Below are positions 33,510 through 41,917 of a stretch of 64,000 nucleotides of DNA, piece by piece; position 1 is the first letter of the stretch; every line of letters begins with the position of its first letter. The notes beneath the pieces are model-generated. The model was not told the DNA's origin. It worked only from the letters and a program-made list of their open reading frames with translations, and searched no databases. Source of the DNA: Geodermatophilus obscurus DSM 43160 (GTDB taxonomy: Bacteria; Actinomycetota; Actinomycetes; Mycobacteriales; Geodermatophilaceae); assembly GCF_000025345.1 (NCBI RefSeq), contig NC_013757.1:496001-560000 (forward strand), given 5' to 3'. Both the position numbers and the translations under genes were made by a program.

Positions 33510-34669
33510 CCGCCGCGAGCGAGCCGCTGCTGCGGGTCGAGGGCCTGCAGGTGCACTTCCCGATCAAACGCGGGGTGTTCGTCGACCGCACGGTCGGCCA
33601 CGTCCGCGCCGTCGACGGCGTCGACCTGGCCATCGACCGAGGCACCACCTACGGGCTGGTGGGCGAGTCCGGCTGCGGCAAGTCGACCCTGGGCCGGGCC
33701 GTCCTCCGGCTGGTCGAGCCGACCGCCGGCCGGGTGCTCTTCGATGGCACCGACGTCGCCTCGCTGGGCGGTGAGCCGCTCCGGCACATGCGCCGGCGGA
33801 TGCAGATGGTCTTCCAGGACCCGCTGGGCAGCCTGGACCCGCGGCAGGACGTCGAGTCGCTGCTGTCCGAACCGCTGAAGGCGCACGGCCTGGGTGGGGG
33901 GAAGGCCGGCATCGCGACGCGGGTGCGGGAGCTGCTGGACGCCGTCGGGCTGCCGTCCGCGGCGCTGCGCCGCTACCCGCACGAGTTCTCCGGCGGGCAA
34001 CGGCAGCGCATCGGCATCGCCCGGGCCATCTCGCTGGAGCCGGACCTGCTGATCGCCGACGAGCCGGTCTCCGCCCTCGACGTCAGCGTGCAGGCGCAGG
34101 TGGTCAACCTGCTGGAGGAGCTGCAGCAGCGCCTTGGCCTCACCTACCTGGTCATCGCCCACGACCTGGCGGTGGTGCGGCACATCAGCGACGTCGTCGG
34201 GGTCATGTACCTCGGGTCGCTGGTCGAGCAGGCGCCGGCCGACGCGCTCTACGACGAGCCCCTGCACCCCTACACGCGGGCGCTGATGAGCGCCGTCCCG
34301 GTGCCGGACCCGGTGGTCGAGGAGCGCCGCGAGCGGATCCTGCTCGCCGGCGACCTGCCCTCGCCGGCCGACCCGCCCAGCGGCTGCCGGTTCCACACCC
34401 GCTGCCCGTGGCGGCAGGAGACGCGCTGCGACGACGAGGTGCCGGTGCTGCGCGAGCTGGCGCCCGGCCACTCCGCTGCCCCCCACCCTCCCCGCCACCT
34501 CGTCAGCTGCCACTGGGCCGAGGAGATCCGGGACGGCGTCCTGCGGCCCAGGTCGGCCGACGAGGTCGCCGCCACCCAGGGCGTGTCGGTGCGGGCCACC
34601 GGCGCGGACGGCGCCTTCGAGACCGACGCGCTGGTCCAGGGCGTCGACGAGCCGATCGAGCGCCGCTGA
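33506..34669 (+). CDS. ABC transporter ATP-binding protein (DppF-like)
   Basis: A 387-residue ATPase: Walker [10 protein letters not shown], the signature [15 protein letters not shown], Walker [13 protein letters not shown] and [13 protein letters not shown]. It also has the C-terminal cysteine motif [16 protein letters not shown], like its partner. The tail beyond about residue 345 is longer than usual and variable. GTG 33506 overlaps the previous stop by 4 bp. It is the last gene of the five-gene importer operon, and the heterodimer with the DppD-like protein hydrolyses ATP at the inner membrane face. Confidence 0.93.
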
Positions 34670-34777
34670 CATCGTCCTGTCACCGGACGACACCGCGGCC
34701 AGGTGCCGTCCCCCTGTCGCGCTGAGCACACCCGTCGCCCGGTGTCCGGGAGCCTCCGGCCCCCGCGCCACCCGACA

Positions 34778-35134
34778 TCACTCCAGGACGACGTCGTCCC
34801 CCCGGCGCAGCGCCCGGCGGACCCGCAACCGCAGGATGCGGGCGTAGGCGCGGACGAACTGCGTGTAGCCGGGCGTCGGGCCGTGGTAGCCGAGGAAGCC
34901 GTGCGGGCCCTCGACCATCTCGCCGGTCCGGACGTCGTAGCGGCTCTGGTGCCACGGGCAGACCAGGCAGCCGTCGGCGTCCACCGTGCCCTCGGAGAGG
35001 TCGGCGAGCTGGTGGCGGCAACGCCTGGAGACGGCGAAGTACCGGCCGACCCGGTTGCCGACGGCCCAGTCGCCGACGCGGTGGACCGCTCCCGGCGGCA
35101 GGTCGGCGGCGGGGATCCGGTCGGGCTCGGTCAT
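34778..35134 (-). CDS. Rieske [2Fe-2S] ferredoxin-like protein
   Basis: A small 118-residue protein. The cluster ligands are in CRHQLADL (Cys-x-His) and CLVCPWHQSRYDVRTG (Cys-x2-His), the full Rieske pattern. A C-terminal arginine-rich helix (RAYARILRLRVRRALRRGDD) follows. No oxygenase catalytic domain is present, so it is either a free ferredoxin or a redox partner of an unlinked enzyme. It is a single gene, divergent from the TPM-domain gene. Confidence 0.9.
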   Translation of the reverse strand: MTEPDRIPAADLPPGAVHRVGDWAVGNRVGRYFAVSRRCRHQLADLSEGTVDADGCLVCPWHQSRYDVRTGEMVEGPHGFLGYHGPTPGYTQFVRAYARILRLRVRRALRRGDDVVLE

Positions 35135-35234
35135 GCGTCCTCCACGGTCTCGGGTCCGGCCCCTACCCCGGAGACGACGGGTCAGACCGCCCGGCCCGGG
35201 TAGGGTCGCCGCACCCGACTCCCGGAGGTCCCTC

Positions 35235-37310
35235 GTGCGCCGGCTGCTCGCCGTCCTCGCCCCGCTGGCCGCCGTGGTCCTCCTCGGCGGGGGCCCGGCG
35301 CTGGCCGAGCCGCCGTTCGACGTGCCTGCGCAGGTCACCGACCGCGCCGGCGTCCTCGTCGGGAACGAGTCGGCGGTCGAGGCCGCGGTCACCGAGCTGC
35401 AGGCCGAGGAGCAGCTGCAGCTGTTCGTGGTCTACGTCGACTCCTTCGACGGCCTCGATCCGGACGAGTGGGCGACCCGGACCGCCGAGCTGTCCGGGTT
35501 GGGCGGCAACGACGTCCTGTTCGCCGTCGCCGTCGAGGACCGGCGCTACACGTACAACCCGCCCGCGGACTTCCGGCTCTCCGACCAGGAGATCGAGGAA
35601 CTGATCGCCTCCGACGTCGAGCCGGAGCTCACCGCTGGGGACTTCGACGGCGCGGCCGTCGCCTTCGCCGAGGGGCTGGGTGGCGGTGGCGGTGACGGCG
35701 GCAGCGGGCTGGGCACGGTCGCGGTGGTGGGCGGCATCGCGGCGGTCGCGGGTGGCGCCTACCTGGTCACGCGGTCCCGCCGCCGCCGGCAGGGGCCACC
35801 GCCTGCCCAGCGGCTGGAGCGGCCGGACCCGCACGCCGGCGTCCCGACCGAGCAGCTGGAGGCGCAGGCGAGCACGGCGCTCCTGGAGCTCGACGAGGCG
35901 GTCAAGACCTCCCGGCTCGACCTCGACTACGCTCGCCTGCAGTACGGCCAGGAGGCGGTCGCCGGCTTCGCCGAGGCGCTGACGGCCTCGGAGCAGGAGC
36001 TGGCGCGGGCCTTCGCGCTGCGCCAGCAGCTGGACGACGAGGTGGGCGGGCGGGAGGCCGGCACAGCCGAGCTGACGAAGCGGCGGCTGCTCACCGAGAT
36101 GCTCCAGCTGACCGCCGCGGCCGACGCCCGCCTCGATGAGCAGGCCGAGGCCTTCGACCGGCTGCGCGACCTGGAGCGCACCGCGCCACAGGCCCTCGAC
36201 GCGCTGGCCTCCCGCGCCACGGCGCTGCGCGGCCGGTTGCCCGCCGACGAGGAGCGCTTCGCCGCCCTGCAGCGCCGGTACGCCCCGGCCGCGCTGGCGC
36301 CGGTCGCTGACAACCTGGCGCAGGCCCGGGCGCGGCTGGACGCGGCCGAGCAGGAGATCACCGAGGCCCGTGGCGAGATCGCCGCGGGGCGGGCGGGCGC
36401 CGCCGTCGGGGACATCCGGGTCGCCGAGGACGCCCTCGCCCAGACCGGCACGCTGCTGGACGCCGTCGCCCGGCTGGGCACCGACCTGCAGGCCGCCGAG
36501 GCCCGGGTCGCGCAGGTGCGGGCGGAGACCGAGGAGGACCTCGCCGAGGCCCGAGCGCTGCTCGCCGGCGGCACCGGCGGGGGCCTGCGCCCGCAGGTGG
36601 CCCGGGCCGAGGCGGCGCTGACCGCGGCCGACGCCGCGCTGCGCCCGGCCGACGGCGGCCGGCCCGACCCGATGGCCGCGCTCCGCCGGCTGGAGGAGGC
36701 CGACATCGCGCTGGAGCAGGCCCTGGGCCTGGCCCGGGACGCCGACCAGCGGGCGCGACGGGCCGCGGCGTCGCTGGACCAGGCGCTGCTCACCGCCCGG
36801 TCGGGCGTCGCGGCCGCCGGCGACTTCATCGGCACCCGCCGCGGCGCTGTCGGCCCCGAGGCCCGGACCCGGCTGGCCGAGGCGCAGCGGCACCTGGACC
36901 TCGCGGTCGCGCAGGGCCGCACCGACCCGGTCGGCGCGCTGCGGGAGGCCCAGATGGCCGACACGCTGGCCCAGCAGGCGCTGCAGCAGGCGCAGTCCGA
37001 CGTGGCCGGCTGGGGCGGTGGGGGCTACGGCCCCGGGGGCTACGGTCCGGGCGGCTACGGCGGTGGGTACGGGCCGGGCGGGTTCGGTGGGGGCTACGGC
37101 GGAGGCCGGGGCGGCGTGGACCTGGGCAGCCTGGTGCTCGGCGGGATCCTCTTCGGCGGCGGCCGGGGTGCCGGCGGCTACGGCGGGAGCTACGGAGGCG
37201 GCGTCGGCGGCGGGTTCGGCGGTGGTGGCGGGTCCCGCGGCGGCGGGCGGCGCTCGGGCAGCTTCGGCGGCTCGCGCAGCCGGGGCCGCTCCGGAAGCGG
37301 TCGGTTCTGA
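35235..37310 (+). CDS. TPM-domain membrane protein with long coiled coil and Gly-rich tail
   Basis: A 691-residue protein. A signal peptide (1-25) precedes a TPM domain (about 28-150, VTDRAGVLVGNESAVEAAVTEL and YTYNPPADFRLSDQEIEELI). A Gly linker and a transmembrane helix (about 157-176, followed by SRRRRQ) come next. Residues 190-590 are an almost continuous Ala/Glu/Arg-rich helical region, probably cytoplasmic coiled coil, and from 593 to the end the protein is Gly/Tyr-rich (GGYGPGG repeats) then Gly/Ser/Arg. The TPM fold occurs in photosystem and membrane quality-control proteins. GGAGG at 35224-35228 fixes the GTG start. Function is unknown. Confidence 0.85.
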   Translation: MRRLLAVLAPLAAVVLLGGGPALAEPPFDVPAQVTDRAGVLVGNESAVEAAVTELQAEEQLQLFVVYVDSFDGLDPDEWATRTAELSGLGGNDVLFAVAVEDRRYTYNPPADFRLSDQEIEELIASDVEPELTAGDFDGAAVAFAEGLGGGGGDGGSGLGTVAVVGGIAAVAGGAYLVTRSRRRRQGPPPAQRLERPDPHAGVPTEQLEAQASTALLELDEAVKTSRLDLDYARLQYGQEAVAGFAEALTASEQELARAFALRQQLDDEVGGREAGTAELTKRRLLTEMLQLTAAADARLDEQAEAFDRLRDLERTAPQALDALASRATALRGRLPADEERFAALQRRYAPAALAPVADNLAQARARLDAAEQEITEARGEIAAGRAGAAVGDIRVAEDALAQTGTLLDAVARLGTDLQAAEARVAQVRAETEEDLAEARALLAGGTGGGLRPQVARAEAALTAADAALRPADGGRPDPMAALRRLEEADIALEQALGLARDADQRARRAAASLDQALLTARSGVAAAGDFIGTRRGAVGPEARTRLAEAQRHLDLAVAQGRTDPVGALREAQMADTLAQQALQQAQSDVAGWGGGGYGPGGYGPGGYGGGYGPGGFGGGYGGGRGGVDLGSLVLGGILFGGGRGAGGYGGSYGGGVGGGFGGGGGSRGGGRRSGSFGGSRSRGRSGSGRF

Positions 37311-37372
37311 CCCCCTGGGAACTGTCGGACCCCGGTGTCAGGGTGGCCCTCCCCACCCGACGAGGAGGAGCG

Positions 37373-38134
37373 ATGCCCACTCGGAACACCCCGTGGCCGG
37401 CCGGCACCCCGTGCTGGGTCGACTACGGCGCCTCGGAGATCGACGCCGCCAAGGACTTCTACGGCCGTCTGTTCGGCTGGGAGTTCGAGGGCGGTGACCC
37501 GGAGTACGGCGGGTACCTCAACGCCACCCGCAACGGCGAGCCGGCCGCCGGCCTCGGCCCGCTGATGAACCCGGGCGACTCCCCGGGCTGGACGACGTAC
37601 TTCGCGACCGACGACGCCGCGGCCACGGCCGCCCGCATCCGTGAGGCCGGCGGCACCGTCGTCGTGGAGCCCATGGAGGTCGGGCCGATGGGCACCATGG
37701 TCATCGCCACCGACCCGCAGGGGAACGCCTTCGGCCTGTGGCAGTCCGGGGAGCACACCGGGTACCGGGTCTTCAACGAGCACGGCTCGCTGGTCTGGTG
37801 CGACGCCGCGGTCGACGACCCGGCGGCCGCCCGGGAGTTCTACTCGGCGGTGTTCGGGTTCACCTTCGCCGAGGTCCCCGGCGCCGAGGGCTACACCACG
37901 TTCGCCATCGGGGCGGACCCGCTCGGCGGCCTGGGCGGTCACCAGCCGGGCTCCCCCAAGGGCTGGGCGGTCTGCTTCGCGGTCGACTCGACCGACGACG
38001 CCGTCGCCACGGTCGAGGCCGGCGGCGGCAAGGTGACGATGGCCCCGATGGACACCGAGTACGGCCGCATCGCCGTCGTGGAGGACCCGTGGGGTGCCCC
38101 GCTGTCGGTGATGGAGCCGCCGAAGGGCAGCTGA
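37373..38134 (+). CDS. VOC-family protein with two glyoxalase-like domains
   Basis: A 253-residue protein of two tandem VOC modules. The first starts GTPCWVDYGASEIDAAKDFYGRLFGWEF, and the second starts GSLVWCDAAVDDPAAAREFYSAVFGFTF. Each ends with a strand such as VIATDPQGNAFGLW or AVVEDPWGAPLSVME. The fold supports metal-dependent isomerisation, ring cleavage or drug binding; this type is usually annotated as hydroxylase- or glyoxalase-like without known substrate. GAGGAGGAGCG precedes the ATG. Confidence 0.88.
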   Translation: MPTRNTPWPAGTPCWVDYGASEIDAAKDFYGRLFGWEFEGGDPEYGGYLNATRNGEPAAGLGPLMNPGDSPGWTTYFATDDAAATAARIREAGGTVVVEPMEVGPMGTMVIATDPQGNAFGLWQSGEHTGYRVFNEHGSLVWCDAAVDDPAAAREFYSAVFGFTFAEVPGAEGYTTFAIGADPLGGLGGHQPGSPKGWAVCFAVDSTDDAVATVEAGGGKVTMAPMDTEYGRIAVVEDPWGAPLSVMEPPKGS

Positions 38135-38186
38135 GCGGCGTTGCCGTGAGCCGGTGCGACGGGGCGCCGGCCCGCGACCCTGGCCC

Positions 38187-38621
38187 TCAGCCGCGCACCT
38201 GGCCGTAGGTGTGCTCGGGCCGCAGCCGGACGACGAGGCGGTGGTCGGCGACCATGGCCGCGCGGTAGGCGTCCCAGTCGTCGTGCTCGCCGCTGAGGGC
38301 GCGGTAGTAGGCCACGAGCTCCTCGACGGTCGCGTCGTGCGGGTCGGTCGCGACCGCGGTGAGCTCGGCGGTGCCCTCGACGGCGACCCAGGTCCAGAAG
38401 TCCGGCGAGGTCACGTGCAGCGTCGCCCGTGGATCGGCCCGCAGGTTGCGGGTCTTGGCGCGGTCGGCGGTCACCGAGATGCGGGCCAGCTGCTGTTCGT
38501 CGTCCCACGCGTAGAAGAGGTTCGACAGCTGCGGGCGGCCGTCCCGCTTGAGGGTCGCCAGCACGCCTGCGTGCTGCGTGGCGACGAAGGCGAGCATGCG
38601 GGGGTCCACGGCGGCGCTCAT
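38187..38621 (-). CDS. F420-dependent / PPOX-class FMN-split-barrel protein
   Basis: This 144-residue split-barrel protein starts VDPRMLAFVATQHAGVLATLKRDGRPQ and contains LARISVTADRAKTRNLRADPRATLHV and FWTWVAVEGTAELT, the arrangement of actinobacterial F420-binding PPOX enzymes. Such proteins reduce or bind flavin/deazaflavin substrates. The arginines and lysine of the RAKTRNLR stretch fit a phosphate-binding role. It is a single gene whose substrate is unknown. Confidence 0.87.
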   Translation of the reverse strand: MSAAVDPRMLAFVATQHAGVLATLKRDGRPQLSNLFYAWDDEQQLARISVTADRAKTRNLRADPRATLHVTSPDFWTWVAVEGTAELTAVATDPHDATVEELVAYYRALSGEHDDWDAYRAAMVADHRLVVRLRPEHTYGQVRG

Positions 38622-38687
38622 GCCGGCAGGAACGTCGTCGTGCTCCGTCTTGTGCCCTACCGGCCGGGGCCGGGGCCGGGGCCGCGG

Positions 38688-39773
38688 TCAGCGTCCGGAC
38701 GGCGTCAGGGTCGCCGACCGAGGGCCGTCCGAGGCCGCCGGGGGGACGCAGACGCGGTTCCGGCCGCTGCGCTTCGCGCGGTACACGGCGGCGTCCGCCG
38801 CCGCCTGGAGCCCGACCGCATCGCCCCACGTGACGGTCGCCGCCCCGACGCTCACCGTGGCGGCGTAGGGAGCCGCGGTGGTGCGCACGGAGGCCACCAA
38901 CCGTTCGGCGATCCCGGTCGCCTCCGACAGGTCGGTGTCCGGCAGCAGGAGGGCGAACTCGTCGCCGCCCAGGCGCCCGCTGACGTCCTCGCTCCGGGTC
39001 AGGCCGGCCAGCGTCTCGCCGACCAGGCGCAGCACCGCGTCCCCGGCCAGGTGGCCCAGGCTGTCGTTGACGGTCTTGAACTCGTCGACGTCCACGAGCA
39101 GCAGGCTGAGCGGCCGGTCGGCCGTGGTGCGGGCCGCCTCGGTGCGCAGCCGTTCGTGGAAGGTGCGGTGGTTCAACGCCCCGGTGAGCCCGTCGCGCTC
39201 GGCGAGGAGGGCGACCTGCCGGGCGTAGGCGGCGGTGCGCTGGTAGGCCCGCTGGTGGTTCGCCGACGCGAAGGCGCAGGTGGCCGTGGCGACCGCCAAG
39301 GCGAGCGCACCCACCAGGACGTCGTCGGCCGGTGCGCCGCCGACGCCGAGGCCCACGCCCAGGTAGCCGACCAGGATGGTGCTGCCGGCCAGCGCGACCC
39401 CGACCGGCGGGTAGGCCAGCGCGGCGTGCGCCAGCAGCACGAACAGGAACAGGACGTAGGGGCTGTCGACCCCTCCGTCGAGCAGGCAGAACGCGGTCAC
39501 CAGGGCGATGCCCGCGGCCTCCCAGGCGTCGAAGAACAGCCGGCCGCGGGGGTGGCGGACCAGCCGGTCGACCGGGATCAGCGCCAGCAGCGGAGCCGTT
39601 GCGGCCACCACCGCGGCCACGGCGAGGACGAGTCCGGCGCGAGGCGGGTCGATGGTCAGGGTCCGCACGGCGATGATCGCCGGGAGGACCTCGCACAGCA
39701 CGATCCCGCTGACGGTGTGCCGCCGCCAGAAGGCGACCCGCTCCTCGTCCTGGGCCAGCGCTCTCATGCTCAT
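38688..39773 (-). CDS. Membrane-bound diguanylate cyclase (GGDEF)
   Basis: A 361-residue protein. The N-terminal half (about 20-172) has six hydrophobic segments forming a small membrane sensor, a linker helix (173-190) follows, and residues 191-345 are a GGDEF domain with RDGLTGALNHRTFHERL, LLVDVDEFKTVNDSLGH and an intact GGDEF (269-273). An RxxD inhibitory site (R260-D263) lies exactly five residues upstream, so product feedback by c-di-GMP is likely. No EAL or HD-GYP domain is present. ATG 39773 is used; ATG 39767 is also possible. Confidence 0.92.
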   Translation of the reverse strand: MSMRALAQDEERVAFWRRHTVSGIVLCEVLPAIIAVRTLTIDPPRAGLVLAVAAVVAATAPLLALIPVDRLVRHPRGRLFFDAWEAAGIALVTAFCLLDGGVDSPYVLFLFVLLAHAALAYPPVGVALAGSTILVGYLGVGLGVGGAPADDVLVGALALAVATATCAFASANHQRAYQRTAAYARQVALLAERDGLTGALNHRTFHERLRTEAARTTADRPLSLLLVDVDEFKTVNDSLGHLAGDAVLRLVGETLAGLTRSEDVSGRLGGDEFALLLPDTDLSEATGIAERLVASVRTTAAPYAATVSVGAATVTWGDAVGLQAAADAAVYRAKRSGRNRVCVPPAASDGPRSATLTPSGR

Positions 39774-39858
39774 GTCATCGCACCGGCTGCCCGGTCCCCA
39801 CAGGAACCAGGCCGTTCCTCTACCCCTTCGGAGGGAGAGCGGGAGCCCCCGGTCCCTC

Positions 39859-40827
39859 CTAGCGCACCCGTCCCCGGGCCTTGAGCGGCACCGGCGGCAG
39901 CGGCGGGGCCTCCAGCCGGTCGCCGTCGTGACCGACGACGGCGCCGAAGCGCTCGTCCTCGGCGTTCCACGCCTGCGCGTACTCGATGATCTCCTCGCCG
40001 GAGCGGCCGACGAAGTTCCACCACATGACGATCCGCTCCTCGAACGGCTCGCCACCGAGCAGCAGCAGCCGGGCCGGCTCGGCCGCCCGCACCCGCACCC
40101 TGCGCCGCCCGGTGCCCAGGTAGAGCATCGCGCCGACCTCCAGCGGCGCGTCCTCCACCCCGGCCGACCCGGAGGAGGCCAGCAGGGCGTACTCGAAGTC
40201 CGGTTCCAGCGACAGCTCGACATCCGCCCCGGCGGCCAGGTCCAGGTCGGCACCCACCAGCGGGGTGTGCGCGATCCCCGGCGACGTCGCTCCGCCGAGG
40301 CCGCCCATGAGCACGGTCGCGGTCAGCCCGTCGGACGTGAACCCGGGCAGCGACGGGTGGTGGGCGAAGTCCGGGGCGGTCTCGCGTGCTGCCTCCGGCA
40401 GCGCCACCCACAGCTGGGCGCCGTGCAGGTAGCGGGGGTGCACCGCGGGGGACTGCTCGGAGTGCGCGATGCCGTGGCCCGCAGTCATCAGGGCCAGCTC
40501 CTTCGGGCGGATGCGGGCGTCGCTGCCCAGCGAGTCGCGGTGGTGCACCTCGCCCTCGAGCAGCCAGGACACCGTCTGCAGCCCGGTGTGCGGGTGCGGC
40601 GGCACCTGCATGCCGGGGAAGGAGGAGATGTCGTCGGGGCCGTAGTGGTCGACGAACGCCCACGCGCCGACCAGCCGGCGGCCCAGGGTGGGCAGCAGCC
40701 GGCGCACCCGGGTGCTCTCGCCGAGCAGCACCTCCTTGCCCGGCAGCAGGTCCAGCACCGGGCCGGCGGGGGTGCCCGCCAGCCCGCCCAGCTCGCGGGC
40801 CGGCGGGCGGCGGTCGAGGTTGCTCAT
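39859..40827 (-). CDS. Pirin family protein
   Basis: A 322-residue bicupin. The N-terminal cupin has PFGDHF-like AWAFVDHYGPDD and the metal motif PPHPHTGLQTVSWLLEGEVHHRDSLG, followed by IRPKELALMTAGHGIAHSEQSP. The His and Glu metal ligands are all visible. The C-terminal cupin ends with LLLGGEPFEERIVMWWNFVGRSGEEI. Pirins are redox-related iron proteins, some with quercetinase activity. It is followed closely by the DUF5996 gene on the same strand and may share its transcript. Confidence 0.9.
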   Translation of the reverse strand: MSNLDRRPPARELGGLAGTPAGPVLDLLPGKEVLLGESTRVRRLLPTLGRRLVGAWAFVDHYGPDDISSFPGMQVPPHPHTGLQTVSWLLEGEVHHRDSLGSDARIRPKELALMTAGHGIAHSEQSPAVHPRYLHGAQLWVALPEAARETAPDFAHHPSLPGFTSDGLTATVLMGGLGGATSPGIAHTPLVGADLDLAAGADVELSLEPDFEYALLASSGSAGVEDAPLEVGAMLYLGTGRRRVRVRAAEPARLLLLGGEPFEERIVMWWNFVGRSGEEIIEYAQAWNAEDERFGAVVGHDGDRLEAPPLPPVPLKARGRVR

Positions 40828-40849
40828 GGTCGGGTCCTCCGAGCGGTCG

Positions 40850-41761
40850 TCACCGGTACTCCGGGGCGGTCGGACAGCGCAGGGCGTCGAGGTCCCAGCC
40901 GGCGCGGCGGGCGCCGGCGACGTAGGCGCTCTCCAGGAAGTCGAGGACGACGGCGCGCGGGTCGGTCGCGGTGCGCACGTCCTCGTAGGGCAGCAGCGCC
41001 AGGTGCGCGCCGCGGCTGTCGATCCAGCGTGCCGCGGCCGGCCGCAGCGGCTCCTCGACCAGGCCCGCCGGCTCGGGGGCGGTGTAGGAGTAGAAGGCCG
41101 GCTCGGGCACCTGGTCGTCGCCGAACCAGAAGCCGGCGCTGACGACCTCGTGCGAGTAGGCCTCGCGGGTGACCGGGTCGACGCCGGCGGGTTGCTCCAC
41201 CCGCCGGTCGGAGAACCGGGTGACGGCGAGGTCGAAGGTGTGCCAGAAGTGGTGCACCGGGCTGGTCTTGGCGTAGCTGCGCCCGGCGAACTCCTCGAGC
41301 ACCTGCGCCACCTGACCCAGCACCACCCAGTAGCGGGTCACCATGGCCCGGTCGTAGGACGTGTGGTGCTCGTCCTCGGCGAACGGCGTGCGGTCGGCCA
41401 GGTCGAACGGGATCGGGATGTCGACGGTGGCCGGCAGGCCGAGCGTCGCGAGGGTGTCCAGCAGCTGCCGGTAGAACGCCGCCACGCTGAGCCCGGGCAG
41501 CGGGAACGAGGCCCGCCGGCCGTCGGCGACGGCTACCTCCAGCCGGTGGTCGACCAGGTCGAGGTCGACGGCGAAGACCGGGTCGAAGCCCATCGGCCGG
41601 GTGGTGAGGCCCCGGCCGGTCAGGTGGAAGGGGATGTGCCACCAGTGGTTGCGCCGCGGGGCGTTGGCCAGGCGCAGCTTGCCGACGATCTGCAGGAACC
41701 GGTGCACGGTCTCCTTGGTGTCGGCCCACTCGGCCAGCGGCATGGGCGGGAAGACGGGCAC
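40850..41761 (-). CDS. DUF5996 family protein
   Basis: A 303-residue cytosolic protein with EWADTKETVHRFLQIVGKLRL, NHWWHIPFHLTGRGLTT, FWHTFDLAVTRFSDRR and an FFSYTAPEP-like FYSYTAPEPAGL. These match an uncharacterised family of conserved bacterial proteins. The many conserved His and Trp residues suggest a metal or small-ligand site, but no activity is known. The GTG at 41761 has GAGGAGGAG upstream and is preferred to longer frames. It lies just upstream of the pirin gene. Confidence 0.78.
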   Translation of the reverse strand: MPVFPPMPLAEWADTKETVHRFLQIVGKLRLANAPRRNHWWHIPFHLTGRGLTTRPMGFDPVFAVDLDLVDHRLEVAVADGRRASFPLPGLSVAAFYRQLLDTLATLGLPATVDIPIPFDLADRTPFAEDEHHTSYDRAMVTRYWVVLGQVAQVLEEFAGRSYAKTSPVHHFWHTFDLAVTRFSDRRVEQPAGVDPVTREAYSHEVVSAGFWFGDDQVPEPAFYSYTAPEPAGLVEEPLRPAAARWIDSRGAHLALLPYEDVRTATDPRAVVLDFLESAYVAGARRAGWDLDALRCPTAPEYR

Positions 41762-41828
41762 GGCGGGCTCCTCCTCGGGGTACCGGTCGGGCCAGCATGC
41801 CGATCCGGGAGGCGGCGCGGTAGTCGCC

Positions 41829-41906
41829 CGTACCGAGCGGCGGGATCGCCTGTCTCGCACGGCTGCAGGTGGCGGGACGTGCGAGGTCGCCGATCCCGCC
41901 GGTACG
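41829..41906. repeat. Family 3 inverted repeat (copy 2)
   Basis: The arms 41839-41860 (GGCGGGATCG .. CTCGCAC) and 41879-41900 (GTGCGAG .. CGATCCCGCC) are separated by 18 bases. Outer flanks CGTACCG and CGGTACG extend the symmetry. It has the same geometry as 23931-23992. It lies between two minus-strand genes. Confidence 0.72.
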
Positions 41907-41917
41907 TGGAGGCGGCG

